DNA of 7,118 nucleotides from Thermoleophilia bacterium (GTDB lineage: Bacteria > Actinomycetota > Thermoleophilia > Gaiellales > SKUG01): assembly GCA_020438525.1 (NCBI GenBank), contig JAGQUL010000139.1, forward strand, positions 1 through 7,118. Reading direction: 5' to 3'. A program made the translations under genes and the position numbers. The notes under the pieces were generated by a model that was given only the letters and a program-made list of their open reading frames with translations, made no database searches and had not been told where the DNA came from. Position 1 is the stretch's first letter, and every line of letters starts with the position of its first letter. Positions 1 through 6,430 of the stretch are shown piece by piece.

Positions 1-599
1 GCCGGCAGCACGAGGCTGCCGGCGCCGACCGTCTTGTCGAGGTAGATCGGCGAGTCGCTGAGCACGGCGAAACGCGACAGGGTCTGTCGACCGAACGTGA
101 GCTCGACGTCGATCGGTCGCACCGAGCCGACGGTGCCCCACGCGCGCACGACGAACGTGACGGATCCGTGTCGCGGGTCGGTCGGTGCCAGGTTGAGGAA
201 CCCGGTCCCGGCCGGAAGCCCTGCGGCCGGCGGCCGCACGCAGTACCAGCCCTTGCCGCCGTTCGACGTCGTGATCGGGAAGGCCGGACCGCAGGATCCC
301 GATCCGTGCGACGCCGTCACTCCGGCGACCTTCGGATAGAGGATCCGACCCGGCACGCCGGCCACGGTTACCGGTGCTGCCTGGTAGCCGAGCTCGCCGC
401 TCTCGAGGCGCGCCGCGATCGCGTTGGCGGCGGCGTCGGACCAGATCTCCGACTGCATTCGTCCCCGCTCGGTCTGTCGCTCGTCGCGGCTCATGATCGA
501 GCTGACCGTGAACACGGCGAGGAAGCCCATGATCAGGATCATCAGCACGATCGCAAAGATGAGCGCCACGCCGGATTCATCTCGTGGTCGTGGTCGCAT
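1..599 (-). CDS. PilX-like type IV pilus minor pilin / assembly protein (C-terminus cut off by window edge)
   Basis: Reading the minus strand from an ATG at 599 gives 199 residues open to the left edge, so the C-terminus is missing. The protein begins with a basic stretch (MRPRPRDESG) followed by one hydrophobic segment, GVALIFAIVLMILIMGFLAV, at about residues 10-29. That pattern (short charged leader, E/G then GVAL..., long hydrophobic helix) is typical of PilX N-terminal domains in type IV pilus minor pilin operons; the canonical GFTLIE site is absent, as is common in PilX. The rest looks like a periplasm/exterior-exposed domain with two cysteines (SCGP near residue 102, WYCV near 118) that could form a disulfide. 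The start lies 2 bp after the stop of the preceding prepilin gene, with a GGTGA ribosome site inside that gene's end, which argues for coupled translation. The family assignment rests on the N-terminus and context only. Confidence 0.72.
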   Translation of the reverse strand, partial: MRPRPRDESGVALIFAIVLMILIMGFLAVFTVSSIMSRDERQTERGRMQSEIWSDAAANAIAARLESGELGYQAAPVTVAGVPGRILYPKVAGVTASHGSGSCGPAFPITTSNGGKGWYCVRPPAAGLPAGTGFLNLAPTDPRHGSVTFVVRAWGTVGSVRPIDVELTFGRQTLSRFAVLSDSPIYLDKTVGAGSLVLP

Positions 600-601
600 G
601 A

Positions 602-1651
602 TCATCGGTCACCACACATGATCGCGGTTCGGTACTCGACGCTCGACCGGCTCGGGATCGTCACCTCGGCATTGGCGATCGACACGCTGCTCGCGCCGTT
701 CTGCACACCGCCGCCGGGAACCATCGCGCCGATCGAGGTGATCGTGTCGAGCCTGCGGATGCGCACGGCCGACATCGGTCCCATCTGTTCGTGGTCGACG
801 ACGATCGAGCCGCCGTTGTCGTCGACTCCCGGTCGCGTCACCGCGCCGGACACGGCCGAGAGGCGGGTCGACGTGCCACCGGTCAACGCGTTCGGGTCCG
901 GGCCGATGCCGCTCCACACCGACCTGCACGCAGTGCCCCAGGTGTTCCAGCGATAGCCGAGGCCTGCGGCCGGAACCTGTGACTGGTAGCAGAAGACGCG
1001 CGGGTTGGTCTGCGGGTTCGCGGCGACGACCGCCCCCGGATAGCAGGCCTGGCTGGGTGGGATCGCACCGAGCCCCTGCGCGAGCACCTCGCGAAGCGCG
1101 CCGCTGGCCGACGCGTTTGCGTTCGTGGCATAGCGAACCTCGCGCACGAGGCACCAGTCGTAGTCGGCAGGGCACCCCTGGTCCGCCTGTGGCCCGACGA
1201 GCAGGTACCAGCGCACGAGCTCGGTCCTGAACGCGCCCGCGGGGTTGTCCATCACGTCGGCCCAGAACATCAGCGTCGTGGGTCCGGCGAAGAGCAGGTC
1301 GCTCGTCGTGGGTTCGCCCCACAAGGTGGATGTCGGGATGTCGGGCCAGGATGCCGGCGGCAGCGGCAGCGCCCCACCGCCACGGTTGAGCGCGGAGATC
1401 ACGTTGATCGTGTCCTCGCCGTCGCCGATCGGTCGCAGCGGCGCGCGCATTGCACGCAGGTCGGATTCGAGCAGCTGTGCGTTGGCGCGCGCATCGCCGG
1501 TCGACGCGGCACGGGTGGTGTCGCGACTGCCGTTCCGGGTCAGCTCGGTCACCAGCGGGAATACGGCCGCGACCGCGACCGCCAGCGCGAGCATGGCGAC
1601 GATCATCTCGATGAGCGTGAAGCCACGCTCGCGTCGACGACGGTTCAGCAT
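602..1651 (-). CDS. Type IV prepilin-like protein, PilW/GspJ-like minor pilin
   Basis: The start is the ATG at 1651 (349 residues). A longer open frame extends upstream to 2017, but that part overlaps the previous pilin gene and adds about 120 residues before the signal site, so it is not real coding. The leader MLNRRRRERG ends in the prepilin peptidase site G10/F11, giving GFTLIE with the conserved glutamate at mature position +5 (E15), then a hydrophobic helix (MIVAMLALAVAVAAVFPLV, about 16-34). Such proteins are cleaved and N-methylated by PilD and inserted in a pilus or pseudopilus. The size and large globular domain fit PilW/GspJ-type minor pilins better than a major pilin. Six cysteines (in GCPAD, DWCL, QACY, VFCY, TACR, IMCGD) suggest disulfide bonds outside the membrane. 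Its start overlaps the upstream pilin stop by 7 bp (ATGCTGA), and the PilX-like gene follows after 2 bp, so the three form a coupled operon. Confidence 0.88.
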   Translation of the reverse strand: MLNRRRRERGFTLIEMIVAMLALAVAVAAVFPLVTELTRNGSRDTTRAASTGDARANAQLLESDLRAMRAPLRPIGDGEDTINVISALNRGGGALPLPPASWPDIPTSTLWGEPTTSDLLFAGPTTLMFWADVMDNPAGAFRTELVRWYLLVGPQADQGCPADYDWCLVREVRYATNANASASGALREVLAQGLGAIPPSQACYPGAVVAANPQTNPRVFCYQSQVPAAGLGYRWNTWGTACRSVWSGIGPDPNALTGGTSTRLSAVSGAVTRPGVDDNGGSIVVDHEQMGPMSAVRIRRLDTITSIGAMVPGGGVQNGASSVSIANAEVTIPSRSSVEYRTAIMCGDR

Positions 1652-2190
1652 GCGATGCGCCCCCCGCCGCCGTTCTCGAACTGGGCAGTTCCGACCGAGG
1701 AGACCGCGCGACACCAGCGTCGCTTGCCGTTGGCGTCGTATGCCTCGAGTCGTCCCGTCAACCCGCTGCTCGAGTAGACGAGGTACGGTGATCCGGTGGC
1801 CCCGGCCGACGAGGTGCGAACGGGGACCGGCACCTGGGAGTTCGTCGGCATCGACGGGAACTTGGTGAGGTACGGCTCGCCGGCCGGGCTCTTCAGGGTC
1901 GATTTGAGCTGCGACGACGCGCCGGTGACCGACGACTGCGACGACGGTCCGGTCAGTGCCGAGGTCGGCGGGAACGTGCCACGATGGTCGGCTCGATAGC
2001 GCATCGACGCGCGCCATAGCGAACTCGCCGCGACTTCGAGCCCGGGGCCATCGGGTGCCTTCCGAGCGTTGCGGATCGACGGGAGGACCGCGGCCATCAG
2101 GATCGAGATGATCACGAGCACCACGAGCAGCTCGATCAGGCTGAACCCATCCTCGCGTGCGCGCACGAACGCAGGCCCATGCTCACGCAC
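1645..2190 (-). CDS. Type IV pilin / GspG-H-like prepilin
   Basis: I chose the GTG at 2190 (181 residues). It is preceded by GGAGG four bases upstream and gives a short leader, VREHGPAFVRARED, before the cleavage site G15/F16. The only in-frame ATG, at 2226, lacks a ribosome site and would give a 26-residue leader. The mature end FSLIELLVVLVIISILMAAV is a textbook class III prepilin helix with glutamate at +5, and the helix ends in the usual PSI motif. The remainder is serine/threonine/proline-rich, with tyrosines and a C-terminal region holding cysteines in RRWCR and the last residue (IAC), which could close a pilin-like D-loop by a disulfide. The protein could be a major pilin or a pseudopilin of a type II-like system; the sequence does not decide. 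It starts 108 bp after rnj and its 3' end overlaps the next prepilin gene. Confidence 0.87.
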   Translation of the reverse strand: MREHGPAFVRAREDGFSLIELLVVLVIISILMAAVLPSIRNARKAPDGPGLEVAASSLWRASMRYRADHRGTFPPTSALTGPSSQSSVTGASSQLKSTLKSPAGEPYLTKFPSMPTNSQVPVPVRTSSAGATGSPYLVYSSSGLTGRLEAYDANGKRRWCRAVSSVGTAQFENGGGGRIAC

Positions 2191-2194
2191 GGGC

Positions 2195-2199
2195 CCTCC
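2195..2199 (-). promoter_or_regulatory. Ribosome binding site deciding the GTG start of the prepilin gene
   Basis: The minus strand reads GGAGG followed by GCCC and then GTG. The 4-base spacing is slightly short, but this is the only good Shine-Dalgarno match in the 108-bp gap after rnj. It supports the GTG start over the upstream ATG at 2226, which has no purine-rich site before it. No convincing promoter or rho-independent terminator is visible in the same gap (2191-2298). Confidence 0.6.
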
Positions 2200-2298
2200 A
2201 CGCGCCGGATTGTGGGCGCCGACCATGCGGTAGTTGTCGGCAGGGGAACGTGCGGGCTTGAACCCGGATGCGCCCGAAACCGTCGGCTCGTCGGGGAA

Positions 2299-3954
2299 TC
2301 AGTCGCCGAGCACGACCGGCACGACGAGCGGCGAGCGACGGGACCGGCCGCGAACGACGCCCTCGACCGCTTCCTGCAGCATCCGGGAGAGCTCGAGCTC
2401 GTCCAGTCGCATGCCCGCGGAGTCGCCGAGCGCCTCCTCTGCCGCCCCACGGGCCTCGTCGAGCAGGCCACCGTCGCCTTCGGCGAATCCGCGGGCGATC
2501 ACCTCGAGGGTGCCGCTCGTCTCGTGCGCCACGACGACCACCACGCCGTCGCCGCTGGCCTGCTGGCGTTCCTCGAGCACGTCCTCGAGGATCTCGTCGT
2601 TGCTCGTCCGGTCGACGAGCTGCTCGCCGACCGTCACGAATTCGTCGGTGAGTCGCGCCTGACCGTCCTGCAGCTCGATCACCGATCCGTTCTCGATGAG
2701 CAGGATCCGGTCGTCGCCGATGCCGACTGCCCGGGCCAGCTCGGAATGCGCACGCATGTGCCGCCACTCGCCGTGGACCGGAACGAACGTCGTGGGACGC
2801 ACGAGCTGCAGGAGCGTGAGCAGCTCTGCGCTCGAGGCATGCCCCGACACGTGGACGTGTGCGGTGTCGGACCCGACGACCTGTGCTCCGACCTTGGCGA
2901 GCGAGTTCTGGATCCTGTGCACGCGGTTCTCGTTACCCGGGATCGTTCGCGAGGAGAAGATCACCGTGTCGAGCGCGTCCGGGCGCAGGTGTGGGTGCGT
3001 GCCCGCGGCGAAGCGGCTCAGCGCTGCGAGCGGTTCGCCCTGGCTGCCCGTGCAGAGCACCATCACCGTCCTGGGATCACGATCGGCGAGCTGCTGCGGC
3101 TTGAGCAGCTCGACGCCGTCGGCGTCCATGTATCCAAGGTTGCGCGCGATGTTCGAGTTGCGGTTCATCGATCGTCCGAGGATGCAGACCGAGCGGCCTT
3201 CCTCGTGCGCGATGTCGATGAACTGCTGCATGCGATGGATCTGGCTCGAGAAGCACGTCGCCACGATCCGCCCCGGTGCACGCGAGCAGATGTCGCGCAG
3301 CGGACCGGCGAGCGATCGCTCGCTGCGGGTGTGTCCGGGAACGTCGGCCTGCGTGGAATCGGCAAGGTAGAGCGCCACACCGTCGCTGCCGATCTCGGCA
3401 ATGTGTCCCAGATCCGTGGCGACGCCGTCGAGCGGCGACGGGTCGAGCTTCAGGTCGCCGGTGTGGAACACCGTTCCGTGCGGCGTGTGCGTGGCAACGG
3501 CCACGGCGTCGGGCACGGAGTGCGAGACACGGACGAACTCGAGCTCGAACGGGCCGACCTGCACGGGGTCGTCCTCCGGCACGATCTCGACCCACTCGGT
3601 GGCACCGAGCAGCCCGAACTCGTCGACCTTGCTCTTGGTCAGCGCGAGCGTGAACCGCGTGCCGAGGATCTTCGGCACCGACAGCTCCCGCAGCAGGTAC
3701 GGCACCGCGCCGATGTGATCTTCGTGCGCATGGGTGAGCACGAGCGCCCTGATGCGCGCGACGTTCTCGACCAGGTACGAGAAGTCCGGCAGCACGATGT
3801 CGACGCCGAACTGTCCCTCCTCGCGCGGGAAGGTCAATCCACAGTCGACGACGATCAGGTCGTCGCCGCACTCCACCACGCTGATGTTCTTCCCGATCTC
3901 GCCGATCCCGCCGAGCGGGATGACGCGGACGATCGGCGCCGAGGAATCAGGCAT
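2299..3954 (-). CDS. rnj: Ribonuclease J (metallo-beta-lactamase / beta-CASP RNase)
   Basis: This is a 551-residue protein, close to the usual 550-560 of RNase J, the 5'-3' exo- and endoribonuclease that matures and degrades RNA in Firmicutes and Actinobacteria. The N-terminus (IPLGGIGEIGKN, about 12-23) is the family signature. Zinc ligands of the metallo-beta-lactamase fold are all visible: HAHEDH at 75-80, H145 in VSHSVPDA, D167 in HTGDLKLD, and H394 in VPVHGEWRHM. The beta-CASP part includes the 5'-end binding/catalytic stretch HVSGHAS at 368-374 and the conserved CTGSQGEP at 301-308. A C-terminal domain (about 450-551) follows, as in bacterial RNase J. The ATG start overlaps the dapA stop by 8 bp (ATGCCTGA) with no strong ribosome site, so translation is probably coupled to dapA. 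The dapA-rnj order is the one known in mycobacteria. No anomaly is seen. Confidence 0.97.
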   Translation of the reverse strand: MPDSSAPIVRVIPLGGIGEIGKNISVVECGDDLIVVDCGLTFPREEGQFGVDIVLPDFSYLVENVARIRALVLTHAHEDHIGAVPYLLRELSVPKILGTRFTLALTKSKVDEFGLLGATEWVEIVPEDDPVQVGPFELEFVRVSHSVPDAVAVATHTPHGTVFHTGDLKLDPSPLDGVATDLGHIAEIGSDGVALYLADSTQADVPGHTRSERSLAGPLRDICSRAPGRIVATCFSSQIHRMQQFIDIAHEEGRSVCILGRSMNRNSNIARNLGYMDADGVELLKPQQLADRDPRTVMVLCTGSQGEPLAALSRFAAGTHPHLRPDALDTVIFSSRTIPGNENRVHRIQNSLAKVGAQVVGSDTAHVHVSGHASSAELLTLLQLVRPTTFVPVHGEWRHMRAHSELARAVGIGDDRILLIENGSVIELQDGQARLTDEFVTVGEQLVDRTSNDEILEDVLEERQQASGDGVVVVVAHETSGTLEVIARGFAEGDGGLLDEARGAAEEALGDSAGMRLDELELSRMLQEAVEGVVRGRSRRSPLVVPVVLGD

Positions 3955-4843
3955 GCGTCGCCAGCAGTTCGTTGCGCTCGAGCATTGCCCTCAGCCGTTC
4001 GAGCTGCATGCCCGTGGCATCGACGAGCGGCAGGCGGGGTGTGCCGACCTGGAAGCCGAGCAGCGACATCGCTGCCTTGATCGCGATCGGATTCGGCGCC
4101 ACGGCGAGCGTCTCGTACACGTCGTGCAGCCGGTCGGTGAGCTCCCGCGCTGCATCGTGGTCGCCGGACTGCCACAGCTCGACGACCCGGCGCATCTCGC
4201 TGCCGACGAGGTGCGTGGCGACTCCGACCACCCCGATCGCGCCTTCGGCGAGCATCGGCAGCAGGGACGTGTCGTCGCCTGCGTAGACCGCGAGCTCCGG
4301 CGCGAGGCTTCGGATCTCGCGCAGCGCGCGCAGGTCGGGCTGCGCCTGCTTCAGGGCAACGATGTTCGGGACCTGTGCGAGCTCGGCGATCAGGTCGGGC
4401 TCGAGCTCGATCACCACGCGAGGCGGGACGTTGTAGAGCATCACCGGCACGTCACCGGCGGCGCGCGCGATCGTCGTGAAGTGTCGCAGCAGTCCCTCGC
4501 GCGGCGGCTTGTTGTAGTACGGGGTCACGACGAGCAGGCCATCGGCACCTTCCTCGACCGCGCGACGGGTCAGCGCGACCGAGTGGGACGTGTCGTTCGT
4601 GCCGGTGCCGGCGATCACGCGCATCCGACCGCCGACCTCGTCGATCGCGGTTCGCAGGCAGGCGATCTTCTCGTCGTCGGACAGCGTCGGCGATTCGCCG
4701 GTCGTGCCGGCGATCACGACCGAGTCGGATCCGTTGTGTTCGAGGTGGCGCAGGATGCGTCGCAGCTCGTCATGGTCGACGGTTCCGTCAGCCGCAAAGG
4801 GCGTGATGACGGCCGTCACGATGGCGCCGAAGTCGGTGAACAT
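3947..4843 (-). CDS. dapA: 4-hydroxy-tetrahydrodipicolinate synthase (DHDPS)
   Basis: This 298-residue cytoplasmic TIM-barrel enzyme condenses pyruvate with aspartate semialdehyde, the first committed step towards diaminopimelate and lysine. Visible landmarks are the pyruvate-binding GTTGES at 46-51, VTPYYNKP at 106-113 with the tyrosine of the catalytic triad (Y110), YNVPPR at 137-142 supplying the second catalytic tyrosine (Y137) and the substrate-binding arginine (R142), and the Schiff-base lysine K165 in VALKQA. The stretch after the lysine (KQAQPDL) departs from the common KEATGDL / KDAKGD form; the catalytic lysine is intact, so I expect an active enzyme. Length matches the family (about 290-300). 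The ATG at 4843 has AGGA seven bases upstream; the same bases form a TAGGAT -10 element. It is the first gene of the dapA-rnj unit and is divergent from the repeat-protein gene at 4992. Confidence 0.97.
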   Translation of the reverse strand: MFTDFGAIVTAVITPFAADGTVDHDELRRILRHLEHNGSDSVVIAGTTGESPTLSDDEKIACLRTAIDEVGGRMRVIAGTGTNDTSHSVALTRRAVEEGADGLLVVTPYYNKPPREGLLRHFTTIARAAGDVPVMLYNVPPRVVIELEPDLIAELAQVPNIVALKQAQPDLRALREIRSLAPELAVYAGDDTSLLPMLAEGAIGVVGVATHLVGSEMRRVVELWQSGDHDAARELTDRLHDVYETLAVAPNPIAIKAAMSLLGFQVGTPRLPLVDATGMQLERLRAMLERNELLATHA

Positions 4844-4849
4844 GGCCAG

Positions 4850-4855
4850 ATCCTA
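4850..4855 (-). promoter_or_regulatory. Putative dapA promoter -10 (TAGGAT), possibly leaderless
   Basis: The minus strand reads TAGGAT, then CTGGCC, then the dapA ATG. TAnnnT about 6-7 bases before the start codon is the arrangement known for leaderless transcripts in actinobacteria. The -35 position (around 4873-4879) reads CGGTGT or GCGGTG, a poor match to TTGACA. The AGGA inside the hexamer could alternatively serve as a Shine-Dalgarno site if transcription starts further upstream. The two readings cannot be separated from sequence alone. Confidence 0.45.
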
Positions 4856-4866
4856 GCCGTTGGAGC

Positions 4867-4880
4867 GGCGGGACACCGCC
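4867..4880. repeat. Small inverted repeat in the divergent dapA / repeat-protein intergenic region
   Basis: GGCGG and CCGCC flank a four-base GACA loop, a perfect 5-bp stem. It overlaps the expected -35 position of dapA and lies in the 148-bp region (4844-4991) between two divergent starts, so it could be an operator, but stems this short are frequent in GC-rich DNA. No convincing promoter for the plus-strand gene was identified in the same region; TTGGGT at 4893-4898 has no good -10 partner. Confidence 0.2.
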
Positions 4881-4980
4881 AGGGCGTCGAAGTTGGGTCG
4901 ATCTTCGTATCGCGTACTTGCGTGCATGTGGAAGTCATGGTGCACTCGAGGCAGCGGGGATGGACTCCCGCGTCAGATCA

Positions 4981-5003
4981 GGGACGATCGAATGGGGACG
5001 ATC
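4981..5003 (+). promoter_or_regulatory. Duplicated ribosome-binding/start region of the VVQQ repeat-protein gene
   Basis: GGGACGATC occurs at 4981-4989 and again at 4995-5003. The first copy, read as AGGGA, lies 7 bases before the ATG at 4992; the second, read as GGGGA, lies 5 bases before an in-frame ATG at 5004. Both starts therefore have an acceptable ribosome site, and translation could begin at either, giving 435 or 431 residues. Confidence 0.5.
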
Positions 5004-6299
5004 ATGTGTGGACCGGTGCAGGCACCTGCGGCGAAGACCGCGGTGATGGGCGCGAGCGGCGGCGGCGATGTCGCGACGCCGGGCATCTCGGAGGCGATGA
5101 GCGCGGTGCTGACGCAGCTCGAGGCGCTCCGCAAGGTTCTTGACTCGCTCGTCGCGATGCTCGGCGGCGGCGGCGCCGGTGCAGCAGTTGCCGGCGCGAT
5201 GGGCGGTGGCCCCGACGCCAAGCAGGCAGTCGACCAGGTGCAGCAGTCGACCGAGCAGTCGCTCCCGACCGCGCCCGAGGTGGCCTCGGCCAACGGCGGC
5301 GGCGTCGTGCAGCAGTTCAGCCCCGACTTCGCGCCGAGCACGGTTGCCGGCGAGAAGGGTGACGGGGACGTCGGTCAGGCACCGGGCAAGGTTGCAGGCG
5401 ACAGCGGTGACGGCGTCGTGCAGCAGGCCACCGGCAAGGTCGGCGGCCGACACGGTGGACACCATCACGGCCGTGGTCACTTCTTCTCGCACGGCCATGG
5501 GCACGCGCACCATGATCACGCCGTTCCCTCGCAGCTGCCGACGCAGCTTCCGACGCAGAAGGGCGACGTGGCCGACGCATCCGGCAAGGGCGACGAGGTC
5601 GTCCAGCAGGACAACATCACGCAGAGCGACGTGGCCGACGCATCCGGCAAGGGCGACGAAGTCGTCCAGCAGGACAACATCACGCAGAGCGACGTGGCCG
5701 ACGCATCCGGCAAGGGCGACGAAGTCGTCCAGCAGGACAACATCACGCAGAGCGACGTGGCCGACGCATCCGGCAAGGGCGACGAAGTCGTCCAGCAGGA
5801 CAACATCACGCAGAGCGACGTGGCCGACGCATCCGGCAAGGGCGACGAAGTCGTCCAGCAGGCCGAGGTGGTCGACTGGGGCCCGGACGGCGTGACGTTG
5901 AACGAGTCCGACAGCCAGAACATCCTGCAGCTCATGACCGGCGATGGAACGCAGCTGTGGTTCGAGAACAGCGGCGTGATGATCCAGGACCACCAGGGCA
6001 ACCAGCGCACGGTCCAGCTGCCGGCGACCGGCTTCTCCGTCGAGCTCTCGGACGGTACGCAGGTGTCGTACGGCCTCCACGACGCGAAGTCGCTCTTCGA
6101 GAAGGCCGGCACGCCGCGCGACCTCGAGATCATCGGCAGCGACGGCTCGTTCGTGTCCGCACGGACCGACGACGGTCACAGCGACCAGATCCGCACGACG
6201 CTCAACCGCTACCAGCTGCTCGAGCTGGCGAGCCTCCTGGCCGCCGGTGAGTTCGCATCGTTCGGCGAGGATCCGAAGCAGGTCGTGACGCAGGGCTAG
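4992..6299 (+). CDS. Unfamiliar repeat protein with VVQQ repeats, histidine cluster and C-terminal domain
   Basis: I do not recognise this family. From the ATG at 4992 the protein has 435 residues; an in-frame ATG at 5004 is an equally good start, while the open frame back to 4860 has no ribosome site. Regions in order: N-terminal tail; amphipathic helix at about 32-57; glycine/alanine linker 58-73; a Q/G/D-rich segment with degenerate motifs (VVQQ at 105 and 142, VGQAPGKV at 127); histidine cluster 153-176 with 11 His in 24 residues; QLPTQLPTQ; a 21-residue repeat array at 192-290 (GKGDEVVQQ core, five units); and a non-repetitive C-terminal domain of 145 residues (291-435) with GDGTQLWF, SDGTQVSYG and a helical end (YQLLELASLLAAGEF). 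It has no signal peptide or membrane segment, and its only cysteine is in MCGP near the start. High GC at third positions of this frame (for example about 20 of 21 codons in a repeat unit) supports this strand over the long antisense frame. The histidines suggest metal binding, an inference only. Confidence 0.8.
   Translation: MGTIMCGPVQAPAAKTAVMGASGGGDVATPGISEAMSAVLTQLEALRKVLDSLVAMLGGGGAGAAVAGAMGGGPDAKQAVDQVQQSTEQSLPTAPEVASANGGGVVQQFSPDFAPSTVAGEKGDGDVGQAPGKVAGDSGDGVVQQATGKVGGRHGGHHHGRGHFFSHGHGHAHHDHAVPSQLPTQLPTQKGDVADASGKGDEVVQQDNITQSDVADASGKGDEVVQQDNITQSDVADASGKGDEVVQQDNITQSDVADASGKGDEVVQQDNITQSDVADASGKGDEVVQQAEVVDWGPDGVTLNESDSQNILQLMTGDGTQLWFENSGVMIQDHQGNQRTVQLPATGFSVELSDGTQVSYGLHDAKSLFEKAGTPRDLEIIGSDGSFVSARTDDGHSDQIRTTLNRYQLLELASLLAAGEFASFGEDPKQVVTQG
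5448..5519 (+). other. Histidine-rich segment within the VVQQ repeat protein
   Basis: Codons for residues 153-176 encode 11 histidines among glycines and aromatic residues, including HHH, the HGHGHAHH stretch and a final HDH. Histidine-glycine runs like this occur in nickel, zinc or copper binding proteins and metallochaperones. No metal transporter or metalloenzyme gene is visible in the window to name a partner. Confidence 0.75.
5565..5861 (+). repeat. 63-bp tandem repeat array, 4.7 copies, in frame
   Basis: Units begin at 5565, 5628, 5691, 5754 and 5817; the last is cut to 45 bp. Units 2, 3 and 4 are identical over 63 bp, and unit 5 is identical over its 45 bp. Unit 1 differs by one base (GAGGTC instead of GAAGTC, a silent Glu change). 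Each unit encodes 21 residues beginning DVADASGKGDEVVQQ and ending DNITQS. The near-perfect DNA identity points to recent expansion by slippage or unequal recombination, and because 63 is a multiple of three, copy-number change keeps the frame. Confidence 0.97.
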
Positions 6300-6339
6300 G
6301 AAACGGTGTCTGCCGGCGAGACGGGTCGTGAAATCCGGC

Positions 6340-6368
6340 TTGTCGAAACCGGGGTCCGGACACATACT
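6340..6368 (+). promoter_or_regulatory. Putative sigma70-type promoter of the glycine-rich repeat gene
   Basis: TTGTCG (6340-6345) and CATACT (6363-6368) are separated by exactly 17 bases, with 4 of 6 matches to each consensus hexamer. Transcription would start near 6375 and leave a leader of about 110 bases before the ATG at 6488. It lies in the 188-bp gap after the VVQQ repeat gene (6300-6487), in which I see no strong terminator, so read-through from the upstream gene is also possible. Confidence 0.45.
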
Positions 6369-6412
6369 GGAGCCAGAGAACCGGACGACGAACCTGATGC
6401 GCGAACGTCCCT

Positions 6413-6430
6413 GACGCGACGCGACGCGAC
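6413..6430 (+). repeat. Short tandem repeat (GACGC)3-GAC in the leader region
   Basis: Three copies of GACGC followed by GAC sit directly before the inverted repeat at 6431-6448. It may be a simple slippage product; no function can be assigned. Confidence 0.6.

Noticed and set aside
1652..2017. N-terminal extension of the PilW/GspJ-like prepilin
   Set aside because: It would place about 120 residues before the prepilin peptidase site and overlaps the upstream pilin gene in another frame; the ATG at 1651 gives a normal leader.
2245..2275. tRNA-like T-arm (GGGTTCAAGCCC on the minus strand) in the rnj-pilin gap
   Set aside because: Only this short hairpin resembles a T-arm; there is no anticodon arm, D-arm or acceptor stem around it, so it is not a tRNA gene.
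2179..4080. A 633-codon plus-strand open frame across rnj and the end of dapA
   Set aside because: It is antisense to two certain genes with intact active sites; the translation is rich in Arg, Asp, Glu and Val and has no recognisable domain.
4922..4945. Imperfect inverted repeat GTGCA ... TGCAC upstream of the VVQQ repeat gene
   Set aside because: The stem is only 5 bp with a 14-base loop and no supporting promoter nearby, too weak to call an operator.
3734..5143. A 469-codon plus-strand open frame across dapA
   Set aside because: It is antisense to dapA, with composition typical of a shadow frame, and runs into the real plus-strand gene in another frame.
5565..5861. CRISPR array
   Set aside because: The 63-bp units are contiguous, without unique spacers, and lie in frame within a coding region.
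6312..6339. Possible terminator after the VVQQ repeat gene (GCCGG ... CCGGC)
   Set aside because: The 5-bp stem has an 18-base loop and no T-tract; it is within chance expectation in GC-rich DNA.
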